Source: Pseudonocardia autotrophica
Lineage (GTDB): Bacteria; Actinomycetota; Actinomycetes; Mycobacteriales; Pseudonocardiaceae
DNA length: 64,000 nucleotides
Reading direction: 5' to 3'
Assembly (NCBI RefSeq): GCF_000717175.1
Contig: NZ_JNYD01000019.1
Span: 201,866 to 265,865, forward strand
Made by a program: the position numbers and the translations under genes. Below are positions 17,911 through 26,300 of this stretch, piece after piece (position 1 is the first letter of the stretch; every line of letters begins with the position of its first letter). The notes beneath the pieces were generated by a model. It saw only the letters and a program-made list of their open reading frames with translations, was not told the origin of the DNA and made no database searches.

Positions 17911-19401
17911 GTGGACGGAGACCCACACCTCGTGAGCGCCGATCTGGCCGAATCGCCCGCCTCCGCCGCAACCGCACCGCCCGCTCGCCCGACCGTGGCG
18001 ATCCTGGTGCTCGCGTCCTGCGGTCTGCTGGTGTCGCTCATCCAGACGATGGTCGTGCCCCTGCTGCCGCAGTTCCCGCGGCTCATGTCGGTCTCCCCGT
18101 CGACGGCGGCGTGGCTGGTCACCGCCACCCTGGTCGCCGGCGCGGTGTCCGCGCCGGTGCTCGGCCGGCTCGGCGACATGTACGGCAAGCGGCGGATGCT
18201 GCTGATCTCGATCGCGCTGATCCTGGCGGGCTCGGTCATCGGGGCCGCGGCGCCGAACATCGTGCTGCTCATCGTGGGCCGGGTGCTGCAGGGCGTGTCG
18301 TTCGGCGTCATCGCGCTCGGGATGAGCCTGATGCGGGACGTGCTGCCGCCCGAGCGGGTCGGCAGCGGTGTCGCGCTGATGAGCTCCTCGCTCGGCGTCG
18401 GCGGCGCGATCGGGCTGCCCATCACCGGGCTCGTCGCGCAGTTCACCTCCTGGCGCTGGCTGTTCGCCGGCGCTGCCGTGGTCGCGGTGATCCAGCTGCT
18501 GCTCGTGTCGCGACTGGTCCCCGAGTCGCGGGTGCGCACCGGCGGCCGGTTCGACGCCGTCGGCGCCGTCGGGATCGCCGCCGCCCTGGTCTGCCTGCTG
18601 CTCGGCATCTCGAAGGGCACGGAGTGGGGCTGGACGAGCCCGACCGTCCTCGGCCTGTTCGGCGCGGCCGCCGTGCTGCTCGCGATCTGGGCGCGCTGGG
18701 AGCTGGGTCGCCGCGCCCCGCTCGTCGACCTGCGGGTCTCGGCCCGCCCCGCGGTGCTGATGACGAACAGCGCCACGGTGCTCATCGGCTTCTCGATGTT
18801 CGCGACCTTCATGCTCGCGACCCAGATCCTGCAGGCGCCCGTCGAGACCGGGTACGGCTTCGGGCTGTCGCTGCTGGTCGCCGGCGTGGTGCTGCTGCCG
18901 ATCGGCGGGTCGATGGTCGTCTTCTCGTCCGCCTCGGCGATCATCTCCCGGATCCGCGGGCCGCGGACCACCCTGATCCTCGGCACCGCGCTGCTGGCGG
19001 TGGGCAACGTCGGGTTCGCCCTGCTGCCGTCGTCGGAGCTGCTGCTGATCGGCACCGCGACCATCGGTGCGATCGGGGCCACCCTCGCCTACTCCGCGCT
19101 GCCTCTGCTCATCATGCGGGCCGTCCCCGAGACCGAGACGGCCGCGGCGAACAGCCTGAACACGCTGATGCGCCAGCTGGGCACCTCGACCTGCACCGCG
19201 GTGGTCGCGGCCGTGAGCACCGCGCTCGTGATGGACGTGGGCGGCGAGACGCGGCCCGCCGGCACGGCCTACACCGTCGTCTTCCTGGCCGCGGCGGTCG
19301 CCGCGGTGCTGGCGATGGCCATCGCCGCCGTCACGCCGGCGCCCGAGGGCGTCACCGACCCGCGCGACGACCCCGCGCTGGCGAGCCGGGCAGCGGCCTG
19401 A
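17911..19401 (+). CDS. MFS drug exporter, DHA2/EmrB-QacA type
   Basis: 496-aa major facilitator protein with about 14 hydrophobic helices. Motif A is clear after helix 2 (LGRLGDMYGKRRMLL), and motif C-like GVGGAIGLPITG lies in helix 5, both typical of drug:H+ antiporters. A GTG at 17911 is used; a second GTG at 17932 (VSADLAESP) is possible. It is divergent from the Rph/PEP-synthase-like gene and followed 53 bp later by an HxlR regulator in the same direction, suggesting a resistance or export module, though the substrate cannot be predicted. Confidence 0.9.
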   Translation: MDGDPHLVSADLAESPASAATAPPARPTVAILVLASCGLLVSLIQTMVVPLLPQFPRLMSVSPSTAAWLVTATLVAGAVSAPVLGRLGDMYGKRRMLLISIALILAGSVIGAAAPNIVLLIVGRVLQGVSFGVIALGMSLMRDVLPPERVGSGVALMSSSLGVGGAIGLPITGLVAQFTSWRWLFAGAAVVAVIQLLLVSRLVPESRVRTGGRFDAVGAVGIAAALVCLLLGISKGTEWGWTSPTVLGLFGAAAVLLAIWARWELGRRAPLVDLRVSARPAVLMTNSATVLIGFSMFATFMLATQILQAPVETGYGFGLSLLVAGVVLLPIGGSMVVFSSASAIISRIRGPRTTLILGTALLAVGNVGFALLPSSELLLIGTATIGAIGATLAYSALPLLIMRAVPETETAAANSLNTLMRQLGTSTCTAVVAAVSTALVMDVGGETRPAGTAYTVVFLAAAVAAVLAMAIAAVTPAPEGVTDPRDDPALASRAAA

Positions 19402-19454
19402 CGTCTCACCCGGGTTTCTGGCGGCAACCCAGCCGCGCGGCTACCCTGGCGCGC

Positions 19455-19958
19455 ATGACGTCCGCAGCGTCTGCACCGTCGCCCGGATCGGCCTGGACCG
19501 ACTTCGACAGCGGCACCTGCTCCGTCGCCCGCACGGCGGCGCTGATCGGCGACGCCTGGACCGTGCTCGTGCTGCGGGACATGTTCAACGGCGTGCGCCG
19601 GTTCGACGACCTGGCCGCGCACCTCGGCATCGCCCGCAACGTGCTGACCCGCCGGCTGGCCGGCCTCGTCGACGCGGGCCTGGTGGAGAAGGTGCCCTAC
19701 CGCGAACCGGGCCGTCGCGAGCGCCACGAGTACCGGCTGACGCCCGCCGGCAAGGACCTGCGCGTCGTCATGACGGCGCTGCGGGACTGGGGCGACCGGC
19801 ACCTCGCCGGCGAGGCGGGGCAGCCCATGGTGATCCGGCACGCCGACTGCGGCGCCGAGGTGCATGCGGAGCTGCGCTGCGAGGCGGGGCACCTCATCGA
19901 GCCCCGCACCAAGCTCACCTCCGACCCGGGCCCGGGCGCCCGACTCCGCTCGGTCTGA
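19455..19958 (+). CDS. HxlR-family transcriptional regulator
   Basis: 167-aa winged-helix regulator. The HxlR core is evident: GTCSVARTAALIGDAWTVLV, RDMFNGVRRFDDLAAHLGIA, NVLTRRLAGLVDAGLVEKVP and YRLTPAGKDL, with the conserved Cys of the N-terminal segment that often senses electrophiles or redox change (CSVA). A C-terminal extension contains C-x11-C-like cysteines (HADCGAEVHAELRCEAGH). The ATG at 19455 places the domain at the expected distance. It may control the upstream MFS gene; this is inferred from adjacency only. Confidence 0.88.
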   Translation: MTSAASAPSPGSAWTDFDSGTCSVARTAALIGDAWTVLVLRDMFNGVRRFDDLAAHLGIARNVLTRRLAGLVDAGLVEKVPYREPGRRERHEYRLTPAGKDLRVVMTALRDWGDRHLAGEAGQPMVIRHADCGAEVHAELRCEAGHLIEPRTKLTSDPGPGARLRSV

Positions 19959-20031
19959 GGCGCAGTACGGCCCGAGCACACCCCTTCAGGCAAGGCGCAC
20001 TCCCTCAGCCACACTCCGTCGGCCGGCGCCC

Positions 20032-20418
20032 TCACTCCCCCCGGGTGTCGCGGCGGAGGGGGTGTTCCGGGGGGATCTCCACGATCCCGATCTTCACGCC
20101 GTCGGGGTCGGTCAGCCACATCTCGTCGAGCCCCCAGGGCTCGCGGCGCGGCTCCCGGACGATGGTGGCGCCCCGGTCCGCCAGCTCCTTGTGCGCGGCC
20201 GCGATGTCCCGCACCTGCATCCAGAGCGCGACGCCGGTGCGCTCCGCGGGAGGCTCGGCGGCGTGTCCCGACACCTCCAGGAACCCGCCGCCGAGGAAGA
20301 ACACGGTGCCGCCGGGGAACTCCCGGTAGACGGCCAGCCCGAGCACGTCCCGGTAGAAGGCCGTGGTCACGTCCGGGTCGGCCGGGCGCAGCAGCACCCG
20401 TCCGGCGAGGATCTCCAT
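20032..20418 (-). CDS. VOC-family (glyoxalase-fold) protein
   Basis: 128-aa two-module vicinal-oxygen-chelate protein: EILAGRVLLRPADPDVTTAF then YRDVLGLAVYREFPGG in the first beta-alpha-beta unit and VALWMQVRDIAAAHKELADRG...DEMWLTDPDGVKIGIVE in the second, the usual single-domain glyoxalase/dioxygenase-like pattern. Metal ligands cannot be assigned with certainty. The gene is 10 bp downstream of the CMD-family gene on the same strand, so they are probably one unit. Confidence 0.8.
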   Translation of the reverse strand: MEILAGRVLLRPADPDVTTAFYRDVLGLAVYREFPGGTVFFLGGGFLEVSGHAAEPPAERTGVALWMQVRDIAAAHKELADRGATIVREPRREPWGLDEMWLTDPDGVKIGIVEIPPEHPLRRDTRGE

Positions 20419-20428
20419 CTCGGCGAGC

Positions 20429-20986
20429 CTACCCAGCGGAGGGCCGTTCCAGGCGTGCCGCGGGCAGACCGTCGGGCCCCGCGGGCGCGTCGGGGTCGAT
20501 CCGGAGCGCGGTCATGATGCGCGCGAGGCCGAGATAATGCGCCGCGGTGAGCGCGATCTCCACAATTTCCCGTTCCGAGAACTCGGCCGCGAGTGCCGCA
20601 TAGTTCTCGTCCGACACTTCCCCGTCACGCACGAGTGCCGCGGCGAATTCCAACGCCGCCCGGCTACCAGGGTCGAAAGTCCCTAGTTCGCCCCGGTCGA
20701 GGGCCTCGATCTGCTCGGCGGTGCCGCCCGCGGCGAGCGCGATCGGCACGTGCTGCTCCCACTCGTAGCGCGCCGCGAGCCGTCCGACCTGGAGGATGAC
20801 CAGCTCGCGCAGCAACGGGTCGATCGCGAGATCGGCGAGGACCGCGCCCCCGAACTTCAGCCACGGCCGGAAGGCTGTCTCGGCGTGAGCGACCATCTGG
20901 AAGACGTGCAGCTGGGGCATCTTCGCCAGCGTCGAGGCGACGGCGGGCGGGGCGGTCTCGGGGGTCAGGTACGTGACACGGGCCAT
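20429..20986 (-). CDS. Carboxymuconolactone decarboxylase (AhpD-fold) family protein
   Basis: 185-aa all-helical protein. The segment LRELVILQVGRLAARYEWEQHVPIAL matches the CMD/AhpD core but the CxxC of peroxidase-linked AhpD proteins is absent; the position reads YEWEQH, the non-redox CMD pattern. The second half ends with IVEIALTAAHYLGLARIMTAL. The ATG at 20986 is chosen because the domain begins right after it. It is probably co-transcribed with the VOC gene and is divergent from the condensing-enzyme locus. Its reaction is unknown. Confidence 0.82.
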   Translation of the reverse strand: MARVTYLTPETAPPAVASTLAKMPQLHVFQMVAHAETAFRPWLKFGGAVLADLAIDPLLRELVILQVGRLAARYEWEQHVPIALAAGGTAEQIEALDRGELGTFDPGSRAALEFAAALVRDGEVSDENYAALAAEFSEREIVEIALTAAHYLGLARIMTALRIDPDAPAGPDGLPAARLERPSAG

Positions 20987-21355
20987 GCCCCAGGACCCTA
21001 GAGCGGATCGGCACCCGGTGCCAGAACCCCGCGTCCGCCCGCGGCCGGCGTCGTCCACACCGGACGGTGACACGTCGATGATCTGCGCGGACTCCGGGTC
21101 CGCACAGCGAACCCACTGGTAAAACCCTTGAGTAGAACTCGCGGGTAACATTTCCTCGGATACCCAACAATAGGGATCAGCAGACGGGTGAAGAGCCAGG
21201 TCACGTTCCGATCTCCGGTCAATTCCCGCTACGGTTCTCTCACCGCCGAAGCACGAAACCATCCGGGTCGTCGCGCCGCCGCCCGCCGCGCCGACCTGTG
21301 TTTCCGCCTTGTTCGGCCCACGTTTCGATCAGCGTCGCCGCCTGGAGGCAACCGT
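20987..21355. promoter_or_regulatory. Divergent control region before the condensing-enzyme/carboxylase locus
   Basis: 369 bp without a convincing gene between the leftward CMD gene and the rightward condensing enzyme. A patch around 21118-21180 is noticeably more A+T rich than its surroundings and includes AGAACTCGCGGGTAAC (21134-21149), an imperfect palindrome resembling TetR-type operators of lipid genes. A TTGAGT hexamer lies at about 21129. A clear ribosome site, CTGGAGG, lies 8 bases before the ATG at 21356. Promoter positions are not certain. Confidence 0.4.
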
Positions 21356-23320
21356 ATGAAGCCGTTCGTGGTCAACCGCCACGGCCGCCTCGTGTTCCCT
21401 GCGAACTTCTCGCCGGATCTCGACTTCTCCGTGCTGGACACGCTCGACGGCGCGGCCGCCGTCATCGGCCGGGACTTCGAGTCCAAGGCCCCCACCGGGA
21501 CCGAGATCGCCGAGCGCGTGGCCCGCGGCGCGTACACCCGCCGGTACGACCTGCTGCGCGACCTCGGCCAGAACCTGTTCTGGGTCAACCGCTGGGCGCT
21601 CACCATGTACGAGAAGCGCCCCACCCGCTGGCGCGACCTGCCGCGCACCCGGGACGACGTGTTCCTGCCCGTCGTCACCCCGTGGGTCGACGCCGAGCGC
21701 AAGGCCGCCGCCGTCGTCGAGGCCTGGCAGGCGCTGCCCGAGGGCCGGTACCCGGAGGTCGAGGAGCGGCTGTTCGGCCTGCTCAACGACGTGTACGGCA
21801 ACCGCAAGCACCACGCGACGGACCTCGAGCCCGTGAAGCCGACCGTCGCGGAGTTCCTCGCGGAGCCCGGCGCCCTCACCTTCGTCCTGCCCGACCTGGA
21901 GCCGGACTACCCGACCTTCTCCCCGACCGAGATCCTCGACGCCCACGAGGAGGCCCCCGAGCTGGAGGCCCTGTCCCGCTGGGCGATGGTGCTGCACAAC
22001 CAGTACCCGTGGACCCGGTCGCGGACCGAGCTGCGCGAGGCGTCGGCGATCGGCGACGACGATGTCGTCATCGCGTTCCACCCGCGCACCCGGGAGGTGG
22101 CGGCGTTCCTGGACCGGGTCCGCAACGGAGCGCCCGTCCGGACCCGCCCCTCCCGGCCCGCCGTCACGCCCGTCGCGCCGGCCACGCCGCTCGAGCCGGT
22201 GAAGGTCGCCGAGACGTTCGCGGTCAGGCCGGCGATCGAGTCGCTGGCGGTCGTGCGCGGCGAGCACGTCTGCGAGAACACGGACGTCGTGCGCAACACC
22301 AGCTTCTCCTGGTCGCCGATGAGCGCCGCGGAGATCACGGCGAAGACCGGGATCGAGCGGCGGCGCTACTCCGAGCACGACATCGGCGACCTCGCGCTCG
22401 CCGCGGCCGACGCCGCCCTCGCCCACTCCGGCCGCAAGCCGGAGGAGATCGGCGCGGTCCTCGTGGCGACCTGCACCAGCGACCGGCTCATCCCGTCGCT
22501 GGCCACCTGGCTCTCCGGCGAGCTCGGCCTCCTGCAGACCCACTGCTCGGCGGACATCGTGGCGGCCTGTGCCGGCCTGCCCTACGGCCTCGCCGAGGCG
22601 GTGCGCCAGCTGCAGGAGGTCGGGCGACCGGTGCTGCTGGTCTGCGTCGAGAAGTTCAGCGACAAGATCGGCGGGGTCCGCACCTCGCGCATGATCTTCG
22701 GGGACGGTGCTGCCGCCCTCGTCGTCGCGCCCGCGGCGGAGGGGTCCGCGGGCGACGTCGAGGTCCTGCAGACCTACGCGAGCGGCCCGCCCGCCCAGGT
22801 CAACTCGATCATCTGGCCGAACCCGGAGTTCGACAACGACATCACGGTCTACGGGCCGGAGGTGAAGGCGCTCGTCGCCCGCTACCTCGAGCAGATGATC
22901 GGCGAGCTCGACGCGCTGCCCGGCCCGGCGGGCGGGAAGCTGCTCGACGCGATCGAGCTGATCGTGCCGCACCAGGCCAACCGCACGATGATCGTGCAGC
23001 TGGCCGAGAAGGCGGGGCTGAGCGCCGACCAGCTGTACTTCGACATCGGCGACATGGGCAACGTGTCCGCCGCGTCGATCCCGATCGCGCTGTTCGACGC
23101 CGTCCGCGACGGCGTCATCGACCGCCCGACGCGGGTCTTCGCGCCCGGTTTCGGGGCCGGCGCGGTCGGCGGCTACGCCGTCCTCACCGTCGACCCCGCC
23201 ATCATGGCGCCGGAGGTCGTGCTGCCGCCCGCCGTGCGGGACCGGTCGACAACGGTGTTACCGCGGAATCCGGTCGCCGGAACCTCGGTGGAGGATGTCC
23301 ACGCGGCCTTCGGGGCGTAG
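21356..23320 (+). CDS. KAS III (FabH)-like condensing enzyme with ~290-aa N-terminal domain
   Basis: 654 aa. The C-terminal ~370 residues form a thiolase-fold KAS III: Cys405 in VAACAGLPYG, His539 in IVPHQANRTM and Asn569 in DMGNVSAASIP make a complete Cys-His-Asn site, with MIFGDGAAALVV and APGFGAGAVGGYAVL also present. It should therefore condense an acyl-CoA with a malonyl thioester. The first ~290 residues (VVNRHGRLVFPANFSPDLDF..., rich in Trp, Arg and acidic residues) match no family I recognise. A Pro/Ala/Val linker (about 262-280) joins the parts. The ATG at 21356 has a CTGGAGG site. It is followed 13 bp later by the giant carboxylase and then a reductase. An NphT7-like acetoacetyl-CoA synthase role is plausible; an ordinary FabH (~330 aa) is unlikely given the extension. 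Confidence 0.85.
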   Translation: MKPFVVNRHGRLVFPANFSPDLDFSVLDTLDGAAAVIGRDFESKAPTGTEIAERVARGAYTRRYDLLRDLGQNLFWVNRWALTMYEKRPTRWRDLPRTRDDVFLPVVTPWVDAERKAAAVVEAWQALPEGRYPEVEERLFGLLNDVYGNRKHHATDLEPVKPTVAEFLAEPGALTFVLPDLEPDYPTFSPTEILDAHEEAPELEALSRWAMVLHNQYPWTRSRTELREASAIGDDDVVIAFHPRTREVAAFLDRVRNGAPVRTRPSRPAVTPVAPATPLEPVKVAETFAVRPAIESLAVVRGEHVCENTDVVRNTSFSWSPMSAAEITAKTGIERRRYSEHDIGDLALAAADAALAHSGRKPEEIGAVLVATCTSDRLIPSLATWLSGELGLLQTHCSADIVAACAGLPYGLAEAVRQLQEVGRPVLLVCVEKFSDKIGGVRTSRMIFGDGAAALVVAPAAEGSAGDVEVLQTYASGPPAQVNSIIWPNPEFDNDITVYGPEVKALVARYLEQMIGELDALPGPAGGKLLDAIELIVPHQANRTMIVQLAEKAGLSADQLYFDIGDMGNVSAASIPIALFDAVRDGVIDRPTRVFAPGFGAGAVGGYAVLTVDPAIMAPEVVLPPAVRDRSTTVLPRNPVAGTSVEDVHAAFGA

Positions 23321-23333
23321 CAGGATGGCCCTC

Positions 23334-26300
23334 GTGAGCAGCTTCTCCCGGATCGCGATCGTCAACCGTGGTGAGCCCGCCATGCGGCTCATCCACGCCG
23401 TACGCGAGTGGAACGCCGCGGGTGGATCCCCGCTGCGGACCGTCGCGCTGCACACCGCCGTGGACCGTCGCGCGATGTTCGTGCGCGAGGCCGACGAGGC
23501 CGTGCTCATCGGCCCGGACGACCCCGACCACCTCGGTCCGTCGCCCTACCTCGACTACGCGGAGCTGGAGCGCGCCCTGAAGGTGGCCCGCGCCGACGCC
23601 GTCTGGCCGGGCTGGGGCTTCGTCTCCGAGAAGGCGGAGTTCGCCGAGCTGTGCCGGGACCTCGGCATCACCTTCATCGGCCCGTCGCCCGAGGTCATGC
23701 GCGACCTCGGGGACAAGATCGCCGCGAAGAAGCTCGCCGAGCGCGTCGGCGTGCCGCTCGCGGCCTGGTCCGGCGGCCCGGTCGCCGACCTCGCCGAGGC
23801 GCGGGAGAAGGCGGAGACGATCGGCTACCCGCTGATGGTCAAGGCCACCGCGGGCGGTGGCGGCCGCGGCATCCGCAAGGTCACCACGCCGGACGAGCTG
23901 GCCGAGGCCTTCGAGCGCGCCTCCTCCGAGGCGGGCAAGACCGCCGGCGACGCGACCGTGTTCCTCGAGCGCGCCATCAGCGGCGGGCGGCACGTCGAGG
24001 TGCAGGTCGTCGCCGACGCCACCGGCGACGTCTGGACCCTCGGCGTGCGCGACTGCTCCGTGCAGCGCCGCAACCAGAAGGTCATCGAGGAGTCCGCCTC
24101 CACCGCGCTCGACGCCGAGCAGGAGGAGCTGCTGCGTTCCTCCGCCGCCGAGCTGGCCCGCGCCGCCGGCTACGTCAACGCCGGCACCGTGGAGTTCCTC
24201 TACGAGCCCAAGGAGCGGCTGCTGTCGTTCCTCGAGGTCAACACCCGGCTGCAGGTCGAGCACCCGGTGACCGAGGCGTGCACCGGCGTCGACATCGTCA
24301 AGCTGCAGCTGCACGTCGCGGGCGGCGGCAAGCTGGCCGACATCGCGCCGGAGCCCCCGCGCGGCACCGGCTGGGCGATCGAGGCCCGCCTCACCGCCGA
24401 GGACCCGGAGCGCGGCTTCGCGCCCGCCCCCGGCGTCATCGAGCACCTCGCGCTGCCCGCCGGCCCCGGGATCCGGGTGGACACCGGCGTCGCGACCGGG
24501 GACGTCATCCCGCCGCAGTTCGACTCGATGATCGCCAAGATCATCGCCTGGGGCCGGGACCGCGAGGAGGCCCGCGCCCGGCTGCTGCGTGCGCTGCGCC
24601 AGACCGCCGCGGTCATCGACGGCGGCACCACCAACAAGGCCTTCCTGCTCGACCTGCTGCAGCGGCCCGAGCTGATCGCCGGCGAGACCGACACGACCTG
24701 GCTCGACGGGCTGATGGCGCAGGGCTACACCCCGCCGCGCCGGCTCGACGTCGCGCTCCTCGCGACCGCCGTCGAGGCGCACGACGGGCACGTCGCCCGC
24801 CAGCAGGAGCGGCTGTTCACCGCCGCCGAGCGCGGCCGGCCCGAGGTCGGCGCCGAGACCTGGCACCAGACCGACGTCCGCGCGGCCGGCGAGTCCTACC
24901 GGCTGCGGGTCGCCCGGACCCGCGCCAACCGCTACCGCGTGGTGCTCGAGGTGCCCGGCGGCGCCCCGCAGGCCGTGGACGTCGACGTCGAGCGCTCCGG
25001 GCGCTTCGAGCGCCGGCTCACCGTCGGCGGCACCACGTACTCGGTGCTGTCGGCGCCGCAGGACACGGACTACCTCGTCGAGGTCGACGGCGCCGTGCAC
25101 CGGATCTCCGGTGGCGAGGCCGGCATGGTCCGCGCGCCCGCCCCGGCCATGGTCGTGGCCGTCCCGGTGATCGCCGGGCAGGAGGTCGCCGAGGGCGACG
25201 TCGTCGCGATCGTCGAGTCGATGAAGCTGGAGACCGCGCTGCGGGCCCCGTTCGCGGGCACGGTCGCCGAGGTCCTGGTGCCGTCGAACACGCAGGTCGA
25301 GGGCGGCACGAAGCTGGTCCGGCTGGAGCCCGCGGCCGACGCCGCCGGCCCCGCCGCGGGCGGCGACCGCGCCGACTTCGCCGCGCTGCTCGGCACCGGT
25401 ACCGACGAGGACCCGGCCGCCACCGCCGCCGACGCCCTCACCGCGCTGCGCTGGCAGGTGCTCGGCTTCGACGTCGACGAGCGGGAGTCCCGCCCGCTGC
25501 TCGCCCGGCTCGACGCCGCGCGCGCCGCGCTGCCCGGGGACGACCCGGCCGTGCTCGCCGGCGAGACCGCCGTGCTGCGGATCTTCACCGACCTGTCCGC
25601 GCTGTCCCGCAACCGCCGCGAGTCCGACGAGCCCTCCGACGGCAACGGCAACGGCAACGGCGAGTCCGGCCGCAACCCGCAGGAGTACCTGCACGCCTAC
25701 CTGCGGTCCCGGGACGTCGAGCAGGAGCAGCTGCCGGAGTCCTTCCGCGCCAAGCTGCGCCGCGCGCTCGCGCACTACGGCGTGGAGCTCGAGGGTTCCG
25801 GCACGCAGCTCGAGCCCGCGCTGTACTGGATGTTCCTGGCGCACCGCCGCGCCACCGCGCACGAGCCGGTGATCCTCAACCTGCTGCAGTGGCGGCTCGC
25901 GCACCCGGAGTCCCTGACCGGGCTGCCGGCGGCGACCCGCGAGGAGTACCTGCGCACGCTCGACGGCCTGGTGCTGGCCACCCAGCTGCGCCATCCCGTC
26001 GTCGGCGACCTGGCCCGCCGGGTCCGCTACCACTCGTTCGACGCCCCGGCCGTCGAGGCGGAGCGCGAGCGTGTGCAGCGCGAGGTCCGCGTGCAGCTCG
26101 ACGAGCTGGCCGAGCACCCGGACACCCCGGACCGCGCCCGGCGGATCGAGGCGCTGGTCGCCTCGTCCGAGCCGATCCTCGGGGTGTTCGGCACGCGGCA
26201 CAATGCCGCCCTGCTCGAGGTCATGACCCGGCGCTACTACCGGATCCGGCCGCTGCAGGACCTGCGGATCAGCGAGAGCATCGGGCAGCCGGTGCTCACG

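Noticed and set aside
20429..20986. AhpD peroxidase-linked protein
   Set aside because: The CxxC redox pair is absent; the position reads YEWEQH as in CMD-type proteins.
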